Assembly (NCBI RefSeq): GCF_016862275.1
Contig: NZ_BOMQ01000057.1
Span: forward strand, 1 to 33,201
Origin: Actinoplanes nipponensis
GTDB lineage: Bacteria; Actinomycetota; Actinomycetes; Mycobacteriales; Micromonosporaceae
DNA: 33,201 bases
Direction: 5' to 3'
The notes below the pieces were generated by a model. The model ran no database searches. It saw only the letters and a program-made list of their open reading frames with translations, and was not told the DNA's origin. A program made the translations under genes and the position numbers. Shown piece after piece: positions 1 to 7,844 of the stretch (positions are counted from its first letter, which is position 1; every line of letters starts with the position of its first letter).

Positions 1-1
1 C

Positions 2-65
2 CCGGAGCGTGGGCCGCCCGGAGCCTGGGCCGCCCGGAGCCTGGGCCGCCCGGAGCTGGGGCCGG
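2..65. repeat. 16-bp tandem repeat, four copies
   Basis: Four head-to-tail copies of a 16-base unit start at 2, 18, 34 and 50. Copies two and three are identical (CCGGAGCCTGGGCCGC), the first differs at one base and the last is diverged. The array may continue left of the window. It lies just before a transposase remnant and I see no gene using it. Confidence 0.85.
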
Positions 66-155
66 CCGACGAGGCCTAACCCTCCAAGGCCAGCGGGGCC
101 CACCGGCGATCCCGGGGGCTCCGAGCGTGCATCCCGAGCAAGACCGACCACGACG

Positions 156-300
156 CCCCACCGCAAGGCCAAGGAATCCGGGGGCGGCCGCCCGCCCGCC
201 TTCGACCCGCAGGTCCACCGCTTGCGCCATGCCGTGGGGTGCGGCACCAACCAGCTCGGACAACACCGCGCCATGGCCACCACCTTGACCATCGCCGCTG
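156..300 (+). pseudogene. Remnant of an IS5-type transposase C-terminus
   Basis: The plus frame reads GGGRPPAFDPQVHRLRHAVG and then NQLGQHRAMATT. IS5-family transposases end with a similar block: G-RPP-FD, then a Y-x-x-R-N-x-V-E segment, then a N-x-LKQ-x-RA-ATR segment. The spacing is right, but the key Asn/Glu positions of the middle segment and the Lys and Arg of the last are altered. No N-terminal transposase, inverted repeats or target duplication are visible. It is therefore read as a decayed fragment, by recall of the family and not by alignment. Confidence 0.5.
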
Positions 301-846
301 TCAACCAAGGGCTTCGCGCTCTTCGGAACACGGCCCAGGGCGCCGATGCGGGAGCAGGGCGCCTGGCCGGCCGGCGTCCGGGCCCGGGCGTTGCCGCGTC
401 GGCCTTCTGCGCCCGGGCCGTCTCCACCAGCTCCGGCACCACGGCCGGGTCGGCCCTGGTCGAGGGACCGCGGTGGCATCCCTGACCCGATGAACGGTGC
501 AACGCCGCCCGGCTCGACCGGCCGTGATCAGCGAAGTCGGCGGCCGGCAGCAGGATCCGGCCGCCAGGGGGATCCGGGTGTTCAGTCCGCCCGGCGAGCG
601 GCCGAGGCCGTGAACGCCGGGCTCACCATGGCGCTGCCGTCGCCTTGTCCCGTCGGCGTTACCTCTCCCGCAGGGCAGCGCGGCGCCCGGGCAGCGGACT
701 CCGGCGGCGGGCTGGGGGCTCCGGCGGCGGGCTGAGGGGGGCTGGCCGACGGCGGAGGCGACCGTGGCGGTCGCGGCGACCGGTCCGGCACCTGGGGTTC
801 CCGCCGCGCCCGTACCTCCTCGCCGAGGAAACCACGAACCGGCTCC
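301..846. other. Gene-free decayed region
   Basis: I find no convincing gene in these 546 bases. Open frames here are short, rich in Arg, Pro and Gly, and match nothing I recognise. A 16-bp direct repeat (CTCCGGCGGCGGGCTG) occurs at 699-714 and 719-734. A strong hairpin lies at 758-774. The stretch looks like the eroded flank of the transposase remnant plus the 3' region of the MFS gene. Confidence 0.5.
758..774 (-). terminator. Hairpin downstream of the MFS gene
   Basis: GCGACCG and CGGTCGC form a perfect 7-bp GC stem around a 3-base loop, about 72 bases past the stop codon of the MFS exporter. There is no U-tract, which is common for actinobacterial stem-loop terminators. It could equally be a chance palindrome in GC-rich DNA. 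Confidence 0.35.
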
Positions 847-2067
847 CTAGTCGGTCAGCAGCGGCAGCCGCGGCGCCTCCCGCGCGGCCGGCGTCCGCCA
901 CGGCAGCAGGGCGGCGCTGGCGGCCACCGCGCCGGCCAGCACGAACAGCGCCGCCCGCACGCTGGTCGCCGCGGCCAGCAGGCCGCCCGCGGCGATGCCG
1001 GCCGGCTGGGCCACGCGGGAGCTGATCGACCAGGCGGCGAGCACCCGGGCCAGGTAGCGGTCGTCGGTGGCCCGCATCCGGTACGTCGCGAACGTCGGGT
1101 TGTACGCCCCCGCGCCCGCGATGATCAGGAACTCGCCCAGCGTGATCAGCGCGAGCCCGGCCACGCCGGGCGGGGCGAGGGGCACCAGCGCCAGCGGCAG
1201 CGCCTTGGCCACCCCGGCGCCGAGCAGCACCCGGCGCCCGCCGTAGCGGCCGGTCAGCGGGCGGGCGGCCAGGGCGCCGAGCAGGCCGCCCAGGCAGGAG
1301 AGGCCGAAGACCAGGCCGTACTGCCAGGGTGGGAAACCCAGCTCGCGCAGCATCAGGACCGCGATCAACGGCGCGGTGGCCATGATGCCGCCGTTGAAGA
1401 CCAGCATGTGCCAGAACAGGATGCGCAGCTCGCGGTGCCGCAGGATGAAGCGCCAGCCGGCGGTGAGCTGCGCCAGCCGCTGCCGTTCGCCCGTCGGCTC
1501 CGGGGGCGCCGGCTCGGGGGCGCGCAGCCGGCGGATGCCCAGGGCCGAGGCCAGGAAGCTGACCGCGTCCAGGGCCACCGTCGCCGTCGCGCCCACGGCG
1601 GCGATCAGCAGGCCGCCCAGCGGCGGGCCCGCCGTGTTGACCGTCCAGAACGTCGCCTCGAAGCGGCCGTTCGCGGCGGCCAGCCGGTCGGCCGGAACCA
1701 GCGCCTTGAGGTGGGCGCCGCTCGCCGCCTGGAACGCGATGCCGCCCACCGACTGGGCCACCGCCACCAGGCACAACTGCCCGTACGACAACGCGCCGAG
1801 GGCGGCGGCCACCGGGAGGCTGCCCAGCGCGGCGCCGCGCAGCAGGTCCGCGCCGATCATCACCGGGCGTTTGCGGCGGACCTCGATCCACGGGCCCAGC
1901 GGCAGGGCCAGCGCCGCGCCGGCCACCCCGCCGAGCGCCGCCAGCAGCGACACCTGCAGCACCGGGGCGTGCAGCACCAGCGTGGCGATCAGGGGCAGCG
2001 CGCCCAGGCTCAGCGCCGTGCCCAGCTCGCTGACCGCGTACGCGCCCCACAGCCGCCGGAAGTCCAC
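847..2067 (-). CDS. MFS drug/metabolite exporter
   Basis: A 406-residue polytopic membrane protein with the length and rhythm of a 12-helix major facilitator of the EntS/macrolide-efflux type (MFS_3). The loop after the second helix carries the basic patch EVRRKRP, as in the family's cytoplasmic loop 2-3. A charged, Pro-rich loop near residues 180-200 separates the two six-helix halves. The likely role is proton-driven export of a small hydrophobic compound; the substrate cannot be read from sequence. The GTG start at 2067 follows the TAG of the upstream GGDEF-EAL gene by only 9 bases and has no clear ribosome site of its own. The two genes are therefore probably co-transcribed and perhaps translationally linked. 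Confidence 0.85.
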   Translation of the reverse strand: MDFRRLWGAYAVSELGTALSLGALPLIATLVLHAPVLQVSLLAALGGVAGAALALPLGPWIEVRRKRPVMIGADLLRGAALGSLPVAAALGALSYGQLCLVAVAQSVGGIAFQAASGAHLKALVPADRLAAANGRFEATFWTVNTAGPPLGGLLIAAVGATATVALDAVSFLASALGIRRLRAPEPAPPEPTGERQRLAQLTAGWRFILRHRELRILFWHMLVFNGGIMATAPLIAVLMLRELGFPPWQYGLVFGLSCLGGLLGALAARPLTGRYGGRRVLLGAGVAKALPLALVPLAPPGVAGLALITLGEFLIIAGAGAYNPTFATYRMRATDDRYLARVLAAWSISSRVAQPAGIAAGGLLAAATSVRAALFVLAGAVAASAALLPWRTPAAREAPRLPLLTD

Positions 2068-2076
2068 CGGCAGAGA

Positions 2077-4350
2077 CTAAGGGGTGGCTACGACAACCTC
2101 GGCCGCGAAGTCCGGCTCGGCGACCGGCCGGCCGAAGTGGTAGCCCTGCGCCAGCTGGTAGCCCAGCCGGTACAGCTCCGCGGCCTGTTCGGCCGTCTCC
2201 ACACCCTCGGCGACCGCGGTCAGGCCCAGGCCCTCGCTGACCCGGATCAGGGCCGTGGCGATGACGGCGTGCCGGCCCGCCATGGTGATGTTGTCCACGA
2301 AGGACTTGTCCACCTTGAGGACGTCCACCGGCACGGTCTGCAGCAGGCCGAGCGACGAGTGCCCGGTGCCGAAGTCGTCGAGGGCGATCCGGACGCCGAG
2401 GTCGTGCAGGTCGTTGAGGGTCTGCAGGGCCTGGCCGCCGCCGAACACCGCGGTCTCGGTCACCTCGACGGTGAGCCGGCCGACCGGCATCCCGGTCTCG
2501 TCCAGCACCCGCTCGACCAGCGCCGCGAAGCCCGGCTGGGCCAGCTGCCGGGCCGAGACGTTCACGCTGGTCCGCTCCGGGGCCCGCGGCCCCCAGTCGG
2601 CCTGCCACTCGACGGCCTGGGCGCACGCGGTCCGCAGGATCCACTCGCCCAGCTCGATGATGAGCCCGTTGTGCTCCGCCGCCGGGATGAACCGGTCCGG
2701 CGAGATCAGGCCGCGCTCCGGGTGGTCCCAGCGGACCAGCGCCTCGACCGCCCGCAGCCGGCCGTGCGGCAGCTCCACGATCGGCTGGTAGACCATCCGG
2801 AACTGGCCGGTGTCCAGCGCGGTCCGCAGCTCGGCGCCCAGCCGGGCCTGCTCGTCGGCGGTGTCGTCGAGCTCGGCGGTGTGCCGGCGGCAGGTGTCGC
2901 CGGAGGTCTTGGCGGCGTACATCGCCACGTCGGCGCGGCGCAGCACCTCGACCGGGTCGGCCGTGCCGGTGCCGTCGGCGACCCCGATGCTGACGCCGAT
3001 CAGCAGGTCGTGCCCGCCGGCGTGGATGCTCATGCGCAGCGAGCCGGCCAGCCGGGCCACCACCTCGTCGGCGGCCGCCGCGCCGGCGCCGGGGAGCAGC
3101 ACGGCGAACTCGTCGCCGCCCATCCGCGCCACCAGGGCACCCGGCCCGGCCGCCGCGGCCAGGCGTTCGGCGACGGCGATCAGCAGCCGGTCCCCGACGG
3201 CGTGCCCGAGCGCGTCGTTGACCTCCTTGAAGTCGTCCAGGTCGAGCAGGGCCACCTGCAACGGCCCGGCGGCCAGGCCGTCGGTCAGCCCCTGCTCCAG
3301 GCGCCGGCGGTTGGCCAGCCCGGTCAGGTCGTCGGCCATGGCCAGGTCCTCCAGCTGGTCGGCCTGCTGCTGGACCTGGGCGACGAAGCCGGACATGCGC
3401 AGGACCACCAGGACGAACAGCAGCACGGCGCCGGCGGCGATGGCCAGCCGGTCCACGGCGTTGCCGCCGATGCCGGGCACGAACAGCAGGGCGGGCGCCA
3501 GCAGCGAGCAGATCGCCAGCAGCACCAGCCGGGACCGGCCCACCCGGGCGCCGCCCGGCTGGTTCTCGGTCGTGCCGGTCCAGCGCATCGACGGGTGCAG
3601 GGCGGCCGCGGCCCACGCGACGTACGACAGCAGCCAGCCCGAGTCCAGCAGGCTGCCGCCGTCGGCCTCGGAGTAGAGCGAGACGAGCGAGTACGCGACG
3701 TCGGCCGCGAGCAGCAGCACCGCGGCCGCGCTGAGCAGCCAGGCGCTGGCCGAGCGCCGGCCCGCGCTGGTGAAGAACCGGGCCAGCATGGCCAGCAGCA
3801 GGGCGTCGGCGGCCGGGTAGGCCACCCCGATGACGCGTTCCAGGGTCGAGGCGGTCGAGCCGGCCGCGATCGGATGCATCACGAACACCCAGAACACCAG
3901 GCCGATGCCGATCGCGACGATCGCCGGGTCGACCAGGCCGGCGAGGTGGCTGCCGCGGCGGCGGCCGCGGGTGAGCATGATCAGGCCGACCACCAGCATC
4001 GGGTACGCGCTGAGGTAGAAGAAGTCGGCCGCCGACGGGTAGGGCTCCTGGTGCAGGACGTACTTGTAGTACTCCCAGACGAAGTCGCCCAGCACCCAGG
4101 TGGTCTGCCCGGCGGCGAACCAGTACCACATGGCCGCCCGCTCCGGCCGGTGCAGGCGCACCGCCAACGGGATCACCAGGCACGAGACCAGGCCGACGGC
4201 GTTGTAGAGGGCGTTGGCGGCCAGGCCGTCGTGCGGCAGCAGGAAGTAGCCGCCCGTGGCGAGCACGCCACCGGCCAGCCACCACCACCAGAGTCGTTTC
4301 TGCCGCACGGAGGGCTTTCGGTCGCCCGCCCAAACATCTGAGGATTGCAC
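2077..4350 (-). CDS. Membrane GGDEF-EAL cyclic-di-GMP protein
   Basis: About 757 residues. The N-terminal half (to about residue 330) has roughly ten hydrophobic helices, forming an integral-membrane sensor of unknown ligand. It is followed by a GGDEF domain with an intact RMGGDEF signature and an EAL domain with AVEALVRW, the metal-binding DDFGTGHSS loop and EGVET. By family knowledge these domains make and break cyclic-di-GMP. Both active-site signatures look complete, so the protein may be bifunctional. The inhibitory RxxD site expected five residues before GGDEF is absent (GPGA instead). I chose the GTG at 4350: upstream in-frame codons to 4515 encode only a Pro/Arg/Gly-rich stretch unlike a real N-terminus. 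A GTG at 4308 is also possible. It probably heads an operon with the MFS gene. Confidence 0.88.
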   Translation of the reverse strand: MQSSDVWAGDRKPSVRQKRLWWWWLAGGVLATGGYFLLPHDGLAANALYNAVGLVSCLVIPLAVRLHRPERAAMWYWFAAGQTTWVLGDFVWEYYKYVLHQEPYPSAADFFYLSAYPMLVVGLIMLTRGRRRGSHLAGLVDPAIVAIGIGLVFWVFVMHPIAAGSTASTLERVIGVAYPAADALLLAMLARFFTSAGRRSASAWLLSAAAVLLLAADVAYSLVSLYSEADGGSLLDSGWLLSYVAWAAAALHPSMRWTGTTENQPGGARVGRSRLVLLAICSLLAPALLFVPGIGGNAVDRLAIAAGAVLLFVLVVLRMSGFVAQVQQQADQLEDLAMADDLTGLANRRRLEQGLTDGLAAGPLQVALLDLDDFKEVNDALGHAVGDRLLIAVAERLAAAAGPGALVARMGGDEFAVLLPGAGAAAADEVVARLAGSLRMSIHAGGHDLLIGVSIGVADGTGTADPVEVLRRADVAMYAAKTSGDTCRRHTAELDDTADEQARLGAELRTALDTGQFRMVYQPIVELPHGRLRAVEALVRWDHPERGLISPDRFIPAAEHNGLIIELGEWILRTACAQAVEWQADWGPRAPERTSVNVSARQLAQPGFAALVERVLDETGMPVGRLTVEVTETAVFGGGQALQTLNDLHDLGVRIALDDFGTGHSSLGLLQTVPVDVLKVDKSFVDNITMAGRHAVIATALIRVSEGLGLTAVAEGVETAEQAAELYRLGYQLAQGYHFGRPVAEPDFAAEVVVATP

Positions 4351-4523
4351 GGCGTCACGCGGCGATCGGCGCGGCAGCGGCGGGGTTAATGTCCGGTTCG
4401 GGGGCGGGCCGGGCACACGGGCAGGCCGGAGCCAGGGTGGCCGCCGTCCTCGCCCCGGTCCTCCGGTCGACCCGAAATGTCCGCACGACGGGCCATCGGC
4501 ACCGGCGCGTGACACCTGAGACT

Positions 4524-6152
4524 TCAGGACGGCAGGGCGCGGTCGATCAGCGCCCCGGTGTCGACGCCGCGGGGCAGCGTGCCGAACGAATGACCCCAGT
4601 CACCGCCGAGGCGGCTCGCGCAGAAAGCGTCGGCCACGACCGCCGGGGCGTGCCGTACGAGCAGCGAGCCCTGCAGCACCAGCGCCATCTGCTCCACCAC
4701 CCGGCGCGCGCCCGCCTCCGGGTCGCCGGGGTCGCCCAGCAGGGCGGTCAGCCGCGCGGTGGCCGCGTCCAGGCGGGCGTCCCCGCCCGCGGCCGCGCCG
4801 ACCTCGGCCCGGAACGCGTCCAGGCTCGCCGGGTCGCGGCGCAGCGCCCGCAGCACGTCCAGCGCCTGCACGTTGCCCGAGCCTTCCCAGATCGAGTTCA
4901 GCGGGGCGTCGCGGTACAGCCGGGGCATCCCCGACTCCTCGACGTAGCCGTTGCCGCCCAGGCACTCCAGCGCCTCACCGACCACTGCCGGCTGCCGCTT
5001 GCACACCCAGAACTTGCCCACCGCGATGGCCAGGCGGCCGAACGCGCGCTCGCCCGCGTCGCCGCGTACCCCCCGGTCCACGGCCCCGGCCAGCCGCAGG
5101 GCCAGCGCCGTCGCGGCCTCCGACTCCACCGCCAGGTCGGCCAGGACGTTGCGCATCAGCGGCTTGCCGATCAGCGGCCCGCCGAAGGCGGACCGGTGCC
5201 GCGCGTGGTGCACCGCCTGGACCAGCGCGGCGCGCATCCCCGAGGCCGAGCCGGTCACGCAGTCCAGCCGGGTCATCGCGACCATCTCGATGATGGTCCG
5301 CACGCCCTGGCCCTCGGCGCCGACCAGCCAGGCCACCGTGTCGTCGAACTCGGGCTCGCTGCTGGCGTTGCTGCGGTTGCCGAGCTTGTCCTTGAGCCGC
5401 TCGATCCGGAACGGGTTGCGCTCGCCGTCCGGCAGCACCCGCGGCACCAGGAAACAGGACAGCCCGGCCGGCGCCTGCGCCAGCACCAGGAACAGGTCGC
5501 ACATCGGCGCGCTGGTGAACCACTTGTGGCCGCGCAGCCGGTACGTGCCGTCGGCGGCGGGGGTGGCCGTGGTCGAGTTGGCCCGCACGTCCGAGCCGCC
5601 CTGCTTCTCGGTCATGCCCATGCCGGCGAGCAGGCCGCGCTTGGCCGCCGGGGCGCGCAGACCCGGGTCGTAGGCGCGGGCGGTGAGCAGCGGCTCGTAG
5701 ACGGCGGCCAGCTCGGGGGCGTTGCGCAGGGCCGGGACGACCGCGTACGTCATCGAGATCGGGCACGAGTGGCCCGCCTCGACCTGGCTCCAGGCGAACA
5801 GGCCGGCGGCGCGCGCGACGTGCGCCCCGGCCCGGCCGTCCGCCCACGGCGCCGCGGCCAGCCCCGCGCCCACCGCGACGTCCATGAGGCTGTGCCAGGC
5901 GGGATGGAACTCGACCTCGTCGACCCGGTGGCCGTACCGGTCGTGGGTGACCAGCCGGGGCGGGTACCGGTTGGCCTCGTCGGCCCAGCGCTGCGCCTCG
6001 GCCTGCCCACCCAGCTTGCCCAGCCGGTGCAGGTCCTCGGCGGCCCAGCCGGCGCCCTGCCGGGCGAGGCCCTCCAGCAGCGCGGCGTCGGCGGCGATGT
6101 CGTGACCGACCAGCGGGGGCGGCTGGTTGACGACCTCGTGGGTAGGCGGCAT
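4524..6152 (-). CDS. aidB: AidB-type acyl-CoA dehydrogenase homologue
   Basis: A 542-residue flavoprotein, close in length to E. coli AidB (541). Near-identical blocks recalled from AidB include FHPAWH, QVEAGHSCPISMT, GMTEKQGGSDV, the GHKWFTSAP segment, ERLKDKLGNRSNAS, VGEALECLGGNGY and NSIWEGSGN, the last carrying the acyl-CoA-dehydrogenase Glu. AidB binds FAD and DNA and belongs to the adaptive response to alkylation; its in vivo substrate is unsettled, so the name indicates family and not a proven role. I chose the ATG at 6152 because MPPTHEVVNQPPPL aligns with the start of AidB; a GTG at 6176 would add eight residues. The upstream hydrolase ends 10 bases before this start, suggesting an operon. 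The stop codon lies in a small CCTGA/TCAGG palindrome (4515-4528). Confidence 0.9.
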   Translation of the reverse strand: MPPTHEVVNQPPPLVGHDIAADAALLEGLARQGAGWAAEDLHRLGKLGGQAEAQRWADEANRYPPRLVTHDRYGHRVDEVEFHPAWHSLMDVAVGAGLAAAPWADGRAGAHVARAAGLFAWSQVEAGHSCPISMTYAVVPALRNAPELAAVYEPLLTARAYDPGLRAPAAKRGLLAGMGMTEKQGGSDVRANSTTATPAADGTYRLRGHKWFTSAPMCDLFLVLAQAPAGLSCFLVPRVLPDGERNPFRIERLKDKLGNRSNASSEPEFDDTVAWLVGAEGQGVRTIIEMVAMTRLDCVTGSASGMRAALVQAVHHARHRSAFGGPLIGKPLMRNVLADLAVESEAATALALRLAGAVDRGVRGDAGERAFGRLAIAVGKFWVCKRQPAVVGEALECLGGNGYVEESGMPRLYRDAPLNSIWEGSGNVQALDVLRALRRDPASLDAFRAEVGAAAGGDARLDAATARLTALLGDPGDPEAGARRVVEQMALVLQGSLLVRHAPAVVADAFCASRLGGDWGHSFGTLPRGVDTGALIDRALPS

Positions 6153-6162
6153 GCCCCCGAAT

Positions 6163-6891
6163 CTATGCCCTCGCACCGGCCGGGGACGAGGGTGGGGACC
6201 AGGTGTGGACCATGTCGGCGATCCGGTCGGCGACCCCCGCGGGATCGACGACCTGGTGCAGGTGCCGGCCCGGGATGCGCTCCACGGCCCACCCGCGGGC
6301 GGCGGCCTCGTTCGCGACCTGCTCGTACGGCGGCCCGAACAGCAGATAGCCGCACGGCTGGGCGTCCCAGCCGGCCGGCGCCGGGACGAGCTGTTCGTAG
6401 TAGCTCAGCGGCAGGCGCGGCTGTTCGGCCTCCACGGCCGCGCGGACCTCGGCGTCCGGCAGCATGGGAGCCACCTCGGCCTCGTCGAACCAGGTGGTCC
6501 AGGGCGGCAGGATCCCGTCGACGGCCCGGTCCCGCAGGAAGCCGAGGGCCTCCGGCGGCACGACCGGGGTCGGCCCGAGCCGGTCCGGCAGGCTCGCGTC
6601 CACGAACAGGCAGCCGGCGACGGGGCGGGGCGCGGCGGCGGCGATCACCGGCACGAACAGCCCGGCGTTGCTGTGGGCCACCAGCACCACGGCCCGGTCC
6701 GCCGGCAGCCCGGCGATCGCGGCGCTCACCAGCTCGGCGACCCGCGGCCAGAACGGCGGGCCGGCCGCGCCGACACCGGCCAGCGACGGCACGAGCACGG
6801 TGGCTCCCCGCGCGCGCAGGTGCGCGGCGACCGGACCCCACGTCCCCGGCCCGACCGACGGGCTGTGCACCAGTACGAAGGCGGCTTCCAT
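6163..6891 (-). CDS. Alpha/beta hydrolase
   Basis: A 242-residue cytosolic alpha/beta-hydrolase. The start reads AAFVLVHSPSVGPGTWGPV, the usual first strand plus oxyanion loop with the family's HG motif changed to HS. A nucleophile elbow follows as VLVAHSNAGLF, where the usual G-x-S-x-G is H-S-N-A-G. The C-terminal IPGRHLHQVVDPAGVAD supplies the expected His. No signal peptide is present. The substrate is unknown; this fold covers esterases, thioesterases and dehalogenases. The ATG at 6891 follows a GGTGGG ribosome site. It is the first gene of a probable two-gene unit with aidB, 10 bases downstream, and is transcribed away from the broken hydrolase at 7006. Confidence 0.82.
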   Translation of the reverse strand: MEAAFVLVHSPSVGPGTWGPVAAHLRARGATVLVPSLAGVGAAGPPFWPRVAELVSAAIAGLPADRAVVLVAHSNAGLFVPVIAAAAPRPVAGCLFVDASLPDRLGPTPVVPPEALGFLRDRAVDGILPPWTTWFDEAEVAPMLPDAEVRAAVEAEQPRLPLSYYEQLVPAPAGWDAQPCGYLLFGPPYEQVANEAAARGWAVERIPGRHLHQVVDPAGVADRIADMVHTWSPPSSPAGARA

Positions 6892-7005
6892 GCTGCCCAC
6901 CGTCCCGGAAACGCGGCCCGGTGGCCAGGGCGGCGCGTGACGCCCAGAGCGAAACCGGCGGCCGGGCGGCCGGTCCGGGTCGGCGGCCCGGCCCAGGGTC
7001 GGGCG

Positions 7006-7765
7006 ATGAGCTTCGCTGCCGAGGTACGCGGCGCCGGCCGCCCGATCGTCTGCCTGCCCATGTTCAGCCTGGCCGCCTCGGTGACCGCCGCCGCGCTCGA
7101 ACCGGCCTTCGCGGGCCGCCCCGGCCGGCAGCGGCACTACGTCGACCCGCCCGGTCACGGCGCGGCGCCGCCCGGCCCGGAGACCGCCGACGAGATCGTC
7201 GAGCTGCTGGCCCGGCGGATCGAGCTGGACCGCTTCCGCATCGCCGGGTTCTCCTACGGCGGCTACCTGGCCGCCGCGCTGGCCCGGCGCTACCCGCGGC
7301 GGGTGGCGGGCCTGCTGCTGGTCTGCCACGCCGTCCGGGTCGGCCGCGAGGACCGCGACCTGCCCGCCGACGAGCGGGCGCCGGCGGCCGCCGGCTGGCT
7401 CGACGGCGTGGGACCGGAGCTGGCCGGGCACCTCGCGGTCGCCCTCGGCCGCCGTACGCCGGAGGTGGCCGCGCGGGTGGTGGCGGTGGTGGGGCCGGGG
7501 TTGCCGCGGGAGACGGAGTACCTGGAACGGTTGCGGGCAAAGGGATACCGGCTGTCCGATGAGGACTCCGAGGCGACGTTCGCCGGCCCCACGACGATCA
7601 TCGCCGGCCGCTGCGACCTGATCGGCGGGTACGCCGACCAGGTCCGGGCCCTCGAGCGGTACCCACGCGGGGGACTACACGGCGGTCGCGGACACCGGCC
7701 ACTATCTGCCGGTCGAACGGCCGGGACCGTTCGCCGCGCTGGTCGGCGCCTGGCTGGACAGGTGA
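7006..7765 (+). pseudogene. Alpha/beta hydrolase with a one-base frameshift
   Basis: The frame opened by the ATG at 7006 encodes a typical alpha/beta hydrolase: a PPGHG turn, the nucleophile elbow AGFSYGGYLAAAL, and the acid strand TTIIAGRCDLIGGYADQ. At the five-G run 7669-7673 the reading switches. The original frame runs on into low-quality Arg/Gly-rich sequence to 7983. Removing one G gives ERYPRGDYTAVADTGHYLPV, the expected His-containing C-terminus, ending at the TGA 7763-7765. The catalytic His therefore lies only in the shifted frame. The repaired protein would be about 252 residues. This is either a true inactivating mutation or a sequencing slip in the G run. Its product would be a cytosolic hydrolase of unknown substrate. 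Confidence 0.8.
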
Positions 7766-7794
7766 GGGCCGGCCCCCGTTCGGAGACCGGCCCT
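7765..7794. terminator. Candidate bidirectional terminator between convergent genes
   Basis: AGGGCCGG (7765-7772) and CCGGCCCT (7787-7794) form an 8-bp perfect stem with a 14-base loop. It begins at the stop codon of the broken hydrolase and lies about 50 bases past the end of the convergent HhH gene. No T-tract follows on either side. Confidence 0.45.
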
Positions 7795-7844
7795 TCGCTG
7801 TCAATCCCGTGCGGTCGGGCCCTCTGCCGTCGGGCCGCCCGGTG

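Noticed and set aside
1..65. CRISPR array
   Set aside because: Units are contiguous 16-mers without spacers, and no cas genes are present. The same holds for the 19-bp and 12-bp repeats.
659..4333. Minus-strand open frame of 1224 codons covering the MFS and GGDEF-EAL region
   Set aside because: It is an Arg/Gly/Pro/Ala-rich shadow of two well-supported genes in another frame, with no domain.
1408..4341. Plus-strand 977-codon open frame
   Set aside because: Antisense shadow of the same genes; Gln/Arg/His-rich, no recognisable fold. GC-rich DNA rarely has stops in this frame.
4389..7562. Plus-strand 1057-codon open frame
   Set aside because: Antisense to aidB and the hydrolase; low-complexity composition and no start signal.
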